From: Clostridia bacterium | GTDB lineage: Bacteria > Bacillota > Clostridia > Oscillospirales > Acutalibacteraceae | DNA: 18,149 nt | NCBI GenBank assembly: GCA_900772705.1 | Contig: CAAGRQ010000090.1 | Span: 1 to 18,149 of the forward strand | Reading direction: 5' to 3' | Part shown: in pieces, positions 6,672-14,681 of the stretch | Layout: every line of letters starts with the position of its first letter | How positions within the stretch are numbered: the first letter of the stretch is position 1 | Notes under the pieces: model-generated | Databases searched by the model: none | Seen by the model: only the letters and a program-made list of their open reading frames with translations | Told to the model about the DNA's origin: nothing | Made by a program: the position numbers and the translations under genes

Positions 6672-6700
6672 TTGTTATATTTGGCATAATATGTTATTAT
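6672..6700 (+). promoter_or_regulatory. Probable promoter of the GPH symporter gene
   Basis: TTGTTA (6672-6677), 17 bases, TATTAT (6695-6700), about 30 bases before ATG 6731 and a strong AAGGGGTG ribosome binding site. The -35 box is imperfect and the region is AT-rich, so the match is only moderate. Confidence 0.45.
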
Positions 6701-6730
6701 ATTTAGGTATTAAAATAAAGGGGTGCAAAA

Positions 6731-8263
6731 ATGAATAATTTAGCAAAAACCTATACCAAAAAAGAAGCCGCAGGCTTTTTAGTAGGTATGTTCGGTCAGA
6801 ATCTTATCTACAACATCGTTGCAACAGGTCTTTACTTCTATTTTCAGAATGTAATTTGCTTGCCTGCAATGGCGCTCGGTTGGATTATGACCATCGCAAG
6901 AATTTGGGACGCAATTAACGACCCGATGATGGGAACAATCGTTGACAAAACTCATTCTAAATGGGGCAAATGTCGACCGTATCTTATTATTTTCCCTGCA
7001 ATTATCGGTCTTGTAACGATTCTTGCGTTCCTCAACGGTAACTATGCTACCGCTGATACAACAACTCAAAAGGTTCTTATCGTCGCTTGGGCAGCTATAT
7101 CCTATATTGCTTGGGGTATGTGCTTTACAGTTTGCGATATTCCGCTTTGGGGTATTACCTCTCTTATGACAGAGGATGAAAATGACCGCAGTAAGATTCT
7201 CGGTCTTGCTCGTATGGTTGCAGGCGTCGGCGGTATCGGCGTTCTCGTTGTTCAAATCGCTCAGGCTGCTGCCGGTGCGTTCGGCGGCGATATGCAAAAG
7301 GGCTTTATCGTAACAGTTATCATTATGACAGTTGTTGCAACAATTCTCTTTGAGTTTGCAGGTCTCTTTACAAGAGAGCGTGTTGAGAAGTCAGAAAAGA
7401 GCTATACCTTTAAGGAGAACTTTAAGATTATGTTCGGTAACAAGCCGTTCAGACAAATCCTTATCTCCGGTATTCTCAGAAGCCCGATTCAGCTTCTTAT
7501 GATTGTTGCCATGACTCTCGTTACATATTACTATGCTAACGGTAATATTATGAATATTCTCAAGATGAATGATGACGGCTCAGTGGCAGGCATTGATTTC
7601 AAGATTCTTATCGGTCTGGGTTGTGTTGCCGCAGGTCTTTTTGTGGGTCAGTTTGTTGCTATGGGTATCACACCTGTTATCATTAAAAAGGTAGAAAAGA
7701 AGACTCTTTACAACATCTACTCAATAGCAGGTGCTGTTCCGTATGCTCTTATCTTTGTATTCTACAAGGTATCGGGCGGTGACTTGACCACAACATTCTG
7801 GTCAATTATTATCGGTATTTGTATGCTTTTCGGCAGCGCAGCATTCGGCGGTATCAATGTACTTCAGTCTGTAATGATTGCCGACTGTGTAGACTATGAG
7901 GAGTATTATAACGGTGTTCGTACCGACGGCGTGTTCTTCTCAGGTCAAAGTTTTATCACAAAACTTGCAGCAGGTATCTCTACTATCGTTTCATCTGCCG
8001 TATATGCTATCGTGGGTTACAGCGGCGCTAATGTTGATAAACTTAACAAGGCTATCGAAAACGGTGCAAACTTCCTTACATATGACGGCGGTTCGGGTGC
8101 AGGTAAGTATGCGGAGGCTATGTTCTTCCTCATCTCTATTCCTCCGGCAATCGGTATGGTTCTTTCCGCTATTCCTACTCTTAAATATGCCATGACAGAT
8201 GCCGAGCATAAGGAAATGCTTAGTGAACTTATTTCTCGCAGAAAGACTACAAAAGAGGATTGA
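6731..8263 (+). CDS. GPH-family sugar:cation symporter (MelB-like)
   Basis: A twelve-helix inner-membrane carrier of the glycoside-pentoside-hexuronide:cation symporter family, 510 residues. The helix II motif WDAINDP (59-65) carries D60 and D64, equivalent to the cation-site aspartates D55 and D59 of E. coli MelB; the following loop MG-x3-DKT and WGKCRPY (78-84) is the family signature, and the C-half motif EEYYNGVRTDG with a later F-x2-K is also present. Substrate is probably a plant oligosaccharide or glycoside, which fits the cytoplasmic GH43-like protein encoded 2.3 kb upstream, though they are separate units. AAGGGGTG (6718-6725) precedes the ATG. The protein ends in a charged tail at TGA 8261-8263; the reading frame then continues open for 27 coding-like codons, described separately. 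Confidence 0.92.
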   Translation: MNNLAKTYTKKEAAGFLVGMFGQNLIYNIVATGLYFYFQNVICLPAMALGWIMTIARIWDAINDPMMGTIVDKTHSKWGKCRPYLIIFPAIIGLVTILAFLNGNYATADTTTQKVLIVAWAAISYIAWGMCFTVCDIPLWGITSLMTEDENDRSKILGLARMVAGVGGIGVLVVQIAQAAAGAFGGDMQKGFIVTVIIMTVVATILFEFAGLFTRERVEKSEKSYTFKENFKIMFGNKPFRQILISGILRSPIQLLMIVAMTLVTYYYANGNIMNILKMNDDGSVAGIDFKILIGLGCVAAGLFVGQFVAMGITPVIIKKVEKKTLYNIYSIAGAVPYALIFVFYKVSGGDLTTTFWSIIIGICMLFGSAAFGGINVLQSVMIADCVDYEEYYNGVRTDGVFFSGQSFITKLAAGISTIVSSAVYAIVGYSGANVDKLNKAIENGANFLTYDGGSGAGKYAEAMFFLISIPPAIGMVLSAIPTLKYAMTDAEHKEMLSELISRRKTTKED

Positions 8264-8347
8264 AGTAATCACAATGATGACTCGGCACAGCAATCGGAAC
8301 TCGAAAAAAATATGCTGAGCATTGTTGACGAAATAAATAAACTTTAA
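8264..8347 (+). other. In-frame coding-like tail after the symporter TGA stop
   Basis: Directly after the TGA at 8261-8263 the same frame stays open for 27 sense codons to TAA 8345-8347. The encoded peptide is hydrophilic then amphipathic, with ELEKNMLSIVDEINKL at the end, a composition expected of a cytoplasmic helical tail and not of random AT-rich intergenic DNA. The intrinsic terminator begins seven bases after the TAA, as if that were the true gene end. Either a nonsense mutation shortened the protein, or the stop is sometimes read through, or a sequencing error made the TGA. Confidence 0.5.
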
Positions 8348-8353
8348 CTAATT

Positions 8354-8395
8354 AACGGTTTTGCAGTGTGAATTATCACATTGCAGAGCCGTTTT
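8354..8395 (+). terminator. Intrinsic terminator after the symporter gene
   Basis: An 18-bp stem, 8354-8371 with 8376-8393, broken only by three G-T pairs, with the four-base loop ATTA and a short TTTT ending. It lies between the symporter and the TSUP gene. The weak T tract means some read-through into the TSUP gene is likely. Confidence 0.75.
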
Positions 8396-8420
8396 GGTTA
8401 ATTAAAATACGGTGAATAAA

Positions 8421-9200
8421 ATGTCTGCTTTAATTACAGTGCTTGTATGCCTGTTTGCCGGAATGGGCGCAGGTCTCGGTACAGGCTTTGCAGGAATGAG
8501 TGCGGCGGCTGTTATTACGCCTATACTTGTCACATTCTTGGGTATGGAGCCGTACACAGCCGTCGGCATTGCGCTTGCGTCGGATGTGCTTGCAAGTGCC
8601 GTCAGCGCCGCTACATACGGTAAAAATAAAAATCTCGACATAAAAAACGGTCTCGTTATGATGATAAGCGTGCTTGTCTTTACCGTTGTCGGAAGTTATG
8701 TTTCCAGCCTTGTTCCGTCAACAACAATGGGCAATTTTTCCGTTTTTATGACGATGATTTTGGGCGTTAAATTTATAGTAAAGCCTGTTATGACCACAAA
8801 GGACGATATGCTTGCCCGATCGAAAAAATCAATGATAATCAAATCAATTATCTGCGGCAGTATGGTCGGCTTTATATGCGGCTTTATCGGAGCAGGCGGC
8901 GGTATGATGATGCTTCTTCTCTTGACGAGTATTATGGGTTATGAACTTAAAACCGCAGTAGGCACAAGCGTGTTTATTATGACCTTTACCGCTCTTACGG
9001 GTTCGGTATCGCATTTCGCAATCGGTGATAAACCCGAGGTTTTGCCTCTTGTTTTGTGCATAGCCTTTACTCTTATTTTTGCGAGAATTGCCGCTAAGAT
9101 TGCAAATAAGGCGAGTGCAAAAACTCTCAACCGTGCAACCGGTGTTATTCTTTTAATTCTCGGTGTGGTTGTTCTCGGCTTTTCGTTTTTAACTAAATAA
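8421..9200 (+). CDS. TSUP-family (TauE/SafE-like) membrane permease
   Basis: A 259-residue integral membrane protein with seven to eight helices and the internal duplication typical of the 4-toluene sulfonate uptake permease / TauE-SafE family, whose members carry sulfite, sulfoacetate or other small anions. Each half begins with a glycine-rich motif: GMGAGLGTGFAG near residue 15-26 and CGFIGAGGGMM near 156-166; the second half continues with AVGTSVFIM. A short loop with basic residues separates the halves. The start is taken at ATG 8421, which follows GGTGA (8411-8415) at five bases; the GTG at 8412 would be part of that site. No sulfur or taurine gene is adjacent, so the substrate is unknown. 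No separate promoter was recognised, so it may depend on read-through of the hairpin upstream. Confidence 0.88.
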   Translation: MSALITVLVCLFAGMGAGLGTGFAGMSAAAVITPILVTFLGMEPYTAVGIALASDVLASAVSAATYGKNKNLDIKNGLVMMISVLVFTVVGSYVSSLVPSTTMGNFSVFMTMILGVKFIVKPVMTTKDDMLARSKKSMIIKSIICGSMVGFICGFIGAGGGMMMLLLLTSIMGYELKTAVGTSVFIMTFTALTGSVSHFAIGDKPEVLPLVLCIAFTLIFARIAAKIANKASAKTLNRATGVILLILGVVVLGFSFLTK

Positions 9201-9211
9201 TTCTATACAGC

Positions 9212-9251
9212 AAAAGACAGCGTTTCTTGTTATGGAAACGCTGTCTTTTTT
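9212..9251. terminator. Bidirectional intrinsic terminator between convergent genes
   Basis: A perfect 15-bp stem (9212-9226 with 9235-9249) with an eight-base loop; the outer pairs are A-T so each strand has its own T run (six T on the plus strand). It serves the TSUP gene on the plus strand and the VanZ-like gene on the minus strand, whose stop codon is at 9250-9252. Confidence 0.88.
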
Positions 9252-10050
9252 ATGCTTTGAGTTTTTTCTTTTCAATGAGTTTGTATATTCCGAATCCTAT
9301 CATAAATCCTATGAAATTGGTTATAACATCGTCTATATCCACATCACCGCACTTAAATACATACTGATACCCCTCGACAAAAAGCGGCGTGAGTATGCCT
9401 ATAAGGAGCATATTTTTGTTTTTCAGCTTTGGAAAATAGCCTTTGATAATTATAGGCAGGGGAGTGAATATAAATATGTTGCCGAAGAATAAAAGCGGTG
9501 CCTCAAAATCGCCGTAGGGATTTCTTAAAAACGCTTTGAGCATTTGGAACGTACCGTCGAACGGAACAAAGTTTGTGCTCAGATTGTTTGACGGGGTGCG
9601 TAAAAAGCAAATAATAACGGTTATGGCATAAAGCGGAGTTATGCCGTAAACGAATCGCTTAAAAAGCAGGGGATACTCTTTGTTTTTTATGCTCAGCGCA
9701 CAGGCAACAAAAACGCCCAGTGTACTCATCACTATTGCCGCAATCCACCATACGCTGTAAAGGAAAATTGTGCCGCTTATTTTAAGCGTGTAATAATCTA
9801 TTCCAAAGAGTATGCCGACTCCTGCGGTGCAGAACATTATCGTCTTGCCTATGAAATCGGCGTATTCCTTTATGCACAGCGTAGCCGTAAACATAACGCA
9901 AAAGACGAGTATCAGCTTAAAATATATGAACGGCGTATATCCTGCCGTGCCCCAAAGGCTGTTCAGTTTGTTACTGCTCATCATAGAGCAGCAAAGCAGG
10001 TACAGAATAATATACGCTGCTTTGCCGAATTTTTCTAAAGATTTACTCAT
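9250..10050 (-). CDS. VanZ-like membrane protein
   Basis: A 266-residue protein with about seven or eight membrane segments. The C-terminal 120 residues carry the VanZ-like pattern: FVPF (161-164), N191 followed by FIFTPL, then E226-G-Y-Q229, and D236-x-D238-x-D240-D241 before N245-x2-G. The N-terminal half adds four or five more helices. VanZ gives low-level teicoplanin resistance in Tn1546, but most chromosomal VanZ-like proteins have no known function. It starts 24 bases after the stop of the bifurcating flavoprotein gene on the same strand with a poor ribosome binding site, so it may be the last, weakly translated gene of that operon. Nothing in it suggests a redox role. Confidence 0.82.
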   Translation of the reverse strand: MSKSLEKFGKAAYIILYLLCCSMMSSNKLNSLWGTAGYTPFIYFKLILVFCVMFTATLCIKEYADFIGKTIMFCTAGVGILFGIDYYTLKISGTIFLYSVWWIAAIVMSTLGVFVACALSIKNKEYPLLFKRFVYGITPLYAITVIICFLRTPSNNLSTNFVPFDGTFQMLKAFLRNPYGDFEAPLLFFGNIFIFTPLPIIIKGYFPKLKNKNMLLIGILTPLFVEGYQYVFKCGDVDIDDVITNFIGFMIGFGIYKLIEKKKLKA

Positions 10051-10074
10051 AGAATATTTTGTCGGTTAAATGAA

Positions 10075-12276
10075 TTATTTAATAAGGCTTTTAAGTTCTT
10101 CTCTGGAAAGAGCGGAATTTCTCGACACCTCGTCATTCGGAATTACTCTTATAACCTTTCCGTCATATCTTGAAACGAGCACCTCAGCCTGCTCGCCGTC
10201 TATTGTAACGGTTTCCTTGCTGTACTCCTCTTTGAGTGGAACCTGCTTTTTGAGAGATGATTTTTCCGTGAGTGCTCCCGTCGGGCAAAGTTCTACGCAA
10301 AGACCGCAGTTTGTGCACTTCGTTTGGTCAAGCGGAAGATTGAACGCAGGAGCAACCTCCGTCTTAAAGCCTCTGCCCAGCAAGCCTATTGCGGAAATGT
10401 TCATAACTTCCTTACAACTTCTTACGCAAAGACCGCACAGTATACATTTTGCACTGTTACGCTCAATAAATTCATTTGAGTCAGCGGTGTATTTTTGCGG
10501 CATTTCGCCCTTGAATCTTTCGGGGTGAATGTCGTATCTCTGAGCAACCGAGAGAAGTTTGCATTTGTAGTATTCTTTGCATCCGCATTCGAGACAGCGG
10601 CTTGCTTCCGCTTTTGCATCTTCCTTTGTGTAGCCGAGACAAACTTCGTCAAAGTTGTTTTTACGCTCTGCGGCAGGGAGCACTTGCGGCTTTCTTGCAG
10701 GGCATTTTTCTTTTGATTCAAAGTCGATGAGTTCCTCGTCTCTTCTGCTGATATAAGGTATTCTTGTCTCAATATCATCGCCGTTTAGGTATGAGTCGAT
10801 GCTCAAAGCGCATCTGTTAGCCTCGCCGATAGCCTCTATTGCGATTGAGGCGCCTCTGTTTGTAGCGTCACCGATAGCAAAAACGCCCTCAATGTTCGTC
10901 TTAAAGGTGTCAATGTCAGCCTCAATATTGCCTCTGTCTGTAAGTTTAAGTTCGCTTACATCTTCACAGACAAGTTTTTGACCGATAGCAATGATAACGC
11001 TGTCAACATCGAGTTCCTCTGTCTTGCCTTCGATTGCAACGGGGCGGCGTCTGCCCGAGGCGTCGGGTTCGCCGAGTTCCATTAGTTGAAGTGTAACGCT
11101 CTTGACCTTTTTGTCTTTGCCGTTAAAGGAAATCGGGTTTGTGAGGAATTTGAACTGTACGCCCTCTTCCTCTGCCTCCGTGATTTCTATATCCTCGGCA
11201 GGCATTTCATTTCTGGTTCTTCTGTATACGCAGTAAACTTCTTTTGCGCCGAGTCTTACCGCTGTTCTGCAAGCGTCCATTGCGGTGTTGCCGCCGCCGC
11301 AGATAACCACCTTGTCGCCGATATTGATTTCTTGCTTTAGTGCAACCGCTCTGAGAAAATCAATGCCGCCGTATATTCCGTCAAGTTCCTCGCCCGGAGT
11401 TCTCATATTGCTGCTTTTCCATGCGCCTACGGCGACGATGACAGCATCATTTTGTGCCTTTAGTGACGCAACGGTAAAGTCTTTGCCGAGTTTTACGCCG
11501 TTTATCATATTAACGCCGAGTTTTTCTATAATTGCGATTTCCTTATCGAGCACCTCTTTCGGCAGTCTGTACTGCGGAATACCGTATCTGAGCATACCGC
11601 CCATTTTTTCCATCATATCGTAAACGGTTACTTCGTGACTCGATATTGCAAGTCTGTACGCCGCAGTTAAGCCTGCCGGTCCGCCGCCGATGATTGCGAT
11701 TTTCTTGCCTGTGGGTGCGTCCTTTTCGGGAAGATAACTGTCGCTGTTTAAGTCCATATCTGCGGCAAATGCTTTAAGTTGAGCGATGTTGATTGCCTCG
11801 TCAACCTTGCCTCGTCTGCAAGCCGATTCGCACGGGTGAGGGCAAACTCTGCCGATTGAAGCAGGGAGCGACACTTTGTTTTTTATCAGTTTTAATGCCG
11901 CTTCGTATTCGCCGTTTGCGATAAGACCGACATATCCCTGGCAGTCTGTTCTTGCAGGGCAGTTGAGTTGACACGGAGCGATGCAGTCACCGTCGTGTGC
12001 GCTCATAAGAAGTTCCATTGCGATTTTTCTCGACTGAACTACTCGTTTGCTCTCCGTGTTTACTACCATTCCTTCGGTACATTTTGCCGAGCATGAACGC
12101 AGAAGTTTCGGTATTCCCTCAGCCTCTACCACGCACAAACCGCACGCACCGTAAACCTTTACTGCGTCATCGTAGCAAAGAGTGGGAATATATATGCCGT
12201 TGTCTTTGGCAGCCTGAAGAATTGTTGTTCCTTCTTCTACCGTAATATTTTTACCGTTGATTGTTAAATTAAGCAT
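10075..12276 (-). CDS. Fused [2Fe-2S]-GltD/NfnB flavoprotein-[4Fe-4S] subunit of a bifurcating transhydrogenase
   Basis: Predicted NADPH-binding subunit of a soluble Stn/Bfu-type electron-bifurcating complex. Domains in 733 residues: a plant-type [2Fe-2S] domain (1-75; C34, C45, C48, C62); the Fe-S segment of GltD (about 90-175; C98, C102, C106, C112 and C145, C149, C153); an FAD fold with GGGPAG (197-202); a nucleotide fold with GGGNTA (327-332) and YRRTRNEMPA (351-360), the basic stretch that suits NADP(H) in GltD and NfnB; a second FAD motif AIGD (467-470); an extra cysteine group C561, C564, C566, C572; two [4Fe-4S] motifs (C611/C614/C617/C621 and C654/C657/C660/C664); and a 70-residue tail. 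Hydrogenase H-cluster motifs are absent. It lies 16 bases after the NuoF-like gene. Alternatives are the flavoprotein partner of a formate dehydrogenase or a free NADPH:ferredoxin enzyme, but no such catalytic gene is adjacent. Confidence 0.9.
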   Translation of the reverse strand: MLNLTINGKNITVEEGTTILQAAKDNGIYIPTLCYDDAVKVYGACGLCVVEAEGIPKLLRSCSAKCTEGMVVNTESKRVVQSRKIAMELLMSAHDGDCIAPCQLNCPARTDCQGYVGLIANGEYEAALKLIKNKVSLPASIGRVCPHPCESACRRGKVDEAINIAQLKAFAADMDLNSDSYLPEKDAPTGKKIAIIGGGPAGLTAAYRLAISSHEVTVYDMMEKMGGMLRYGIPQYRLPKEVLDKEIAIIEKLGVNMINGVKLGKDFTVASLKAQNDAVIVAVGAWKSSNMRTPGEELDGIYGGIDFLRAVALKQEINIGDKVVICGGGNTAMDACRTAVRLGAKEVYCVYRRTRNEMPAEDIEITEAEEEGVQFKFLTNPISFNGKDKKVKSVTLQLMELGEPDASGRRRPVAIEGKTEELDVDSVIIAIGQKLVCEDVSELKLTDRGNIEADIDTFKTNIEGVFAIGDATNRGASIAIEAIGEANRCALSIDSYLNGDDIETRIPYISRRDEELIDFESKEKCPARKPQVLPAAERKNNFDEVCLGYTKEDAKAEASRCLECGCKEYYKCKLLSVAQRYDIHPERFKGEMPQKYTADSNEFIERNSAKCILCGLCVRSCKEVMNISAIGLLGRGFKTEVAPAFNLPLDQTKCTNCGLCVELCPTGALTEKSSLKKQVPLKEEYSKETVTIDGEQAEVLVSRYDGKVIRVIPNDEVSRNSALSREELKSLIK

Positions 12277-12292
12277 TATTATTCCTCCTCTC

Positions 12293-14038
12293 TTATGCCT
12301 TTATGATTGCGCCGAATTTGCATGATGAATAGCATTTTCCGCACTTTATGCACTTTGTAATATCTATCTTGTGAGGAGTCTTTACACTGCCCTCGATAGC
12401 ATTAACCGGACAGTTCCTTGCACAGAGCGTACAGCCCTTGCACTTGTCCTCAATAATTTTGTATTCGATAAGGTCACTGCATTCGCCTGCGGGACACTTC
12501 TTTTCGTTAATGTGTGCCTCGTATTCGTTTCTGAAATACTTAATGGTCGTAAGTACCGGGTTCGGTGCCGTCTGACCTAAGCCGCAGAGTGCGCCGTCTT
12601 TGATTGAGTAGCAAAGTTCCTCGAGAAGTTCAATATCTCCGTCTTTACCCTGACCTTTTGTGATTCGCTCGAGAATTTCAAGCATTCTCTTTGTGCCGAT
12701 ACGGCAGTGAATACATTTTCCGCAACTTTCCTTTGCCGTAAAGTCGAGGAAGAATTTAGCCATGCCCACCATACAGGTGTCTTCGTCCATAACTACCATA
12801 CCGCCCGAGCCCATAATCGCACCGGTTGCACCGAGTGCCTTGTAGTCGATAACGGTGTCGATTAAATCAACGGGGATACATCCGCCCGACGGGCCGCCCA
12901 TCTGAACAGCCTTAAATGCCTTTGTGCCTTTCATACCGCCGCCGATGTCAAAAATTACATCTCTGAGCGTTTTGCCCATGGGGATTTCAACGAGACCGCT
13001 TCTCTTAACCTTGCCCGTTACGGCAAATACCTTTGTGCCCTTTGAACCCTCTGTGCCCATTGCGGCAAACGCCTCGCCGCCGTTGTTGATTATCCAAGAT
13101 ACATTTGCAAAGGTCTCAACATTGTTTATGTTGGACGGCTTTTGCCAATATCCCGAAGCGGCAGGGAACGGAGGTTTGAGCCTCGGCATACCTCTGTGGC
13201 CCTCAAGAGATTCTATAAGTGCCGTCTCCTCGCCGCATACAAATGCGCCTGCACCTGCCTTAATGGTAAAGTCGCAGGAGAAACCGCTGCCGAAAATGTT
13301 GTCTCCGATTAAGCCTCTTTCGCTTGCCTGTTCGATAGCCTTTTCAAGTCTCTTTATGGCGAGAGGATATTCCGCTCTTACATAAACAACCGCATGCTTT
13401 GCGCCGATTGCATAAGCACCGATGAGCATACCCTCAATAAGAGTGTGCGGATCCGATTCAATAACCGCTCTGTCCATAAATGCGCCCGGGTCGCCCTCGT
13501 CCGCATTACAGATGAGATACTTCTCGTCTCCTGCGCTCTGCCTTGCCGCATTCCACTTAAACCATGTGGGGAATCCTGCGCCGCCTCTGCCTGCAAGTCC
13601 CGAGACTTTTATGATTTCGATAACCTGTTCCGGGGTCAGTTCGGTTAAGCACTTTTTGAGCGCAGTGTAGCCGTCGGCATTGATAAAAGCGTCAATCTCC
13701 TCCGGGTTGATGATGCCGCATCTTCTGAGCGCAATTCTCGTCTGCTTTGAGAGAAATTCGCTGTCTTCTGCGCTGACTTTTAATTTTTCTATTTTGCTCT
13801 CGTCGCCGCTTACTGCATATTCTGCAATAGCCTGAGCGTCGCTCGGCTGAACTTTGACGAGGCGGTTAATAAGTTTATCGCCGTCATAAATATCCACAAG
13901 CGGCTCAAGATAGCACATACCGATACAACCCGCAATGTCGAGCGAAGCCGTGCCGAGGTCGTGCTTTAATAATTCCTGTCTTACCTTTTCTGCACCTGCG
14001 GCGATTCCGCAGGAACCCTCTCCTATTACAATTCTCAT
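12293..14038 (-). CDS. nuoF: NuoF/HydB-like NAD(H)-binding FMN and Fe-S subunit
   Basis: NAD(H)-oxidising or -reducing subunit that carries FMN, the likely bifurcating flavin in HydABC-type complexes. Domains in 581 residues: N-terminal thioredoxin-like [2Fe-2S] domain with C10, C38, C42 visible and no obvious fourth cysteine; the FMN/NADH fold with GRGGAGFP (150-157), CNADEGDPG (177-185) and GEETALIESLEG (269-280); the [4Fe-4S] site C439, C442, C445, C485; a CPAGEC pair (C515, C520); and a C-terminal two-cluster ferredoxin (C533/C536/C539/C543 and C563/C566/C569/C573). The extra N- and C-terminal domains make it HydB-like and longer than NuoF of respiratory complex I. It overlaps the nuoE-like gene by four bases (ATGA), which implies coupled translation. 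The symbol is the family name, not a claim of complex I. Confidence 0.93.
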   Translation of the reverse strand: MRIVIGEGSCGIAAGAEKVRQELLKHDLGTASLDIAGCIGMCYLEPLVDIYDGDKLINRLVKVQPSDAQAIAEYAVSGDESKIEKLKVSAEDSEFLSKQTRIALRRCGIINPEEIDAFINADGYTALKKCLTELTPEQVIEIIKVSGLAGRGGAGFPTWFKWNAARQSAGDEKYLICNADEGDPGAFMDRAVIESDPHTLIEGMLIGAYAIGAKHAVVYVRAEYPLAIKRLEKAIEQASERGLIGDNIFGSGFSCDFTIKAGAGAFVCGEETALIESLEGHRGMPRLKPPFPAASGYWQKPSNINNVETFANVSWIINNGGEAFAAMGTEGSKGTKVFAVTGKVKRSGLVEIPMGKTLRDVIFDIGGGMKGTKAFKAVQMGGPSGGCIPVDLIDTVIDYKALGATGAIMGSGGMVVMDEDTCMVGMAKFFLDFTAKESCGKCIHCRIGTKRMLEILERITKGQGKDGDIELLEELCYSIKDGALCGLGQTAPNPVLTTIKYFRNEYEAHINEKKCPAGECSDLIEYKIIEDKCKGCTLCARNCPVNAIEGSVKTPHKIDITKCIKCGKCYSSCKFGAIIKA

Positions 14039-14514
14039 TCTTTCTCTGCCGCCTCCCTTAATTCTCTGAGTATCTGCTTTGTCTTGTCGGGAGTGAGACT
14101 GCCGTATGTGCTGTCGTTAATCATCATAACGGGCGACAGCGAGCAACAGCCGAGGCACGCCACGCATTTGAGCGAAAACAGTCCGTCCTCTGTGGTTTCG
14201 CCGTCGTTTATGTGAAGTTCGTCTTTAATTGTCTCGAGAATGAGTTGTGACGAATTTACGTGACAGGCAGTGCCCTGACACAGCATAATGAGATATTTGC
14301 CCACAGGCTGAAATCTGAACTGGGTGTAGAATGTGCCGACCCCCATAATTTCGCTCTCGGGTATATTCATTTTGTCTGATATTTTTTCTATTGCTTCTTT
14401 TGGCAGGTAGCCGTAAATATCCTGCGTTTTTTGCAAAACAGTAATTAAACTTCCGGGCACATCGACATATTTACCGAGCACACCGTCAATAAGCGTTAAA
14501 TCTGTTGACTGCAT
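14035..14514 (-). CDS. nuoE: NuoE/HydC-like [2Fe-2S] subunit
   Basis: Thioredoxin-like [2Fe-2S] electron-carrying subunit, 159 residues, the usual length. Ligands are C79 and C84 in the CQGTACH motif and C120 and C124 in VACLGCC. The helical N terminus with GYLP (35-38) and GTFYTQF (60-66) is typical. ATG 14514 is chosen because GGAGAGG stands just upstream on the minus strand; the frame can be extended to 14583 but the added stretch is AT-rich leader without a ribosome site. First gene of the operon nuoE-like, nuoF-like, GltD-like, VanZ-like. Together with the NuoF-like protein it would form the NADH module. No other Nuo subunits are present, so complex I is ruled out for this locus. Confidence 0.93.
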   Translation of the reverse strand: MQSTDLTLIDGVLGKYVDVPGSLITVLQKTQDIYGYLPKEAIEKISDKMNIPESEIMGVGTFYTQFRFQPVGKYLIMLCQGTACHVNSSQLILETIKDELHINDGETTEDGLFSLKCVACLGCCSLSPVMMINDSTYGSLTPDKTKQILRELREAAEKE

Positions 14515-14554
14515 ATTTTCCTCTCCATTCCAATATATATGATTATAATATATA

Positions 14555-14583
14555 AATATACTATACCGAATTTTTAATTGCAA
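14555..14583 (-). promoter_or_regulatory. Probable promoter of the transhydrogenase operon
   Basis: On the minus strand TTGCAA (14578-14583) is followed after 17 bases by TATATT (complement of 14555-14560), about 40 bases before ATG 14514. The surrounding DNA is very AT-rich, so a match of this quality could arise by chance. Confidence 0.45.
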
Positions 14584-14681
14584 TAATATTAAAAAAGTTT
14601 ATTAAAACTGCACAAAATCTCACATATCGCATTATCTCTCACCATAAAATATAGATAATGATTTTTCTTATTTCAATTTTA

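Noticed and set aside
8261..8263. TGA as selenocysteine or as a reassigned sense codon
   Set aside because: TGA is a normal stop at other genes in the window (for example 5713-5715), tryptophan is coded by TGG, no clear SECIS-like hairpin follows, and a selenocysteine in a carrier tail would be without precedent that I know.
9250..10050. Glycopeptide resistance determinant (vanZ)
   Set aside because: No vanHAX genes or regulators are nearby, and chromosomal VanZ-like proteins are common in Clostridia without shown resistance.
10075..14514. [FeFe] hydrogenase or respiratory complex I
   Set aside because: No H-cluster motifs (TSC-type and ExMxCxGGC-type cysteine patterns) are present in any of the three proteins, and no membrane or quinone subunits of complex I are nearby. 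The third protein is a GltD/NfnB flavoprotein.
14515..14583. Longer N terminus for the NuoE-like protein starting at 14583
   Set aside because: The added 23 residues are AT-rich leader coding, cover the likely promoter, and the strong GGAGAGG site points to ATG 14514.
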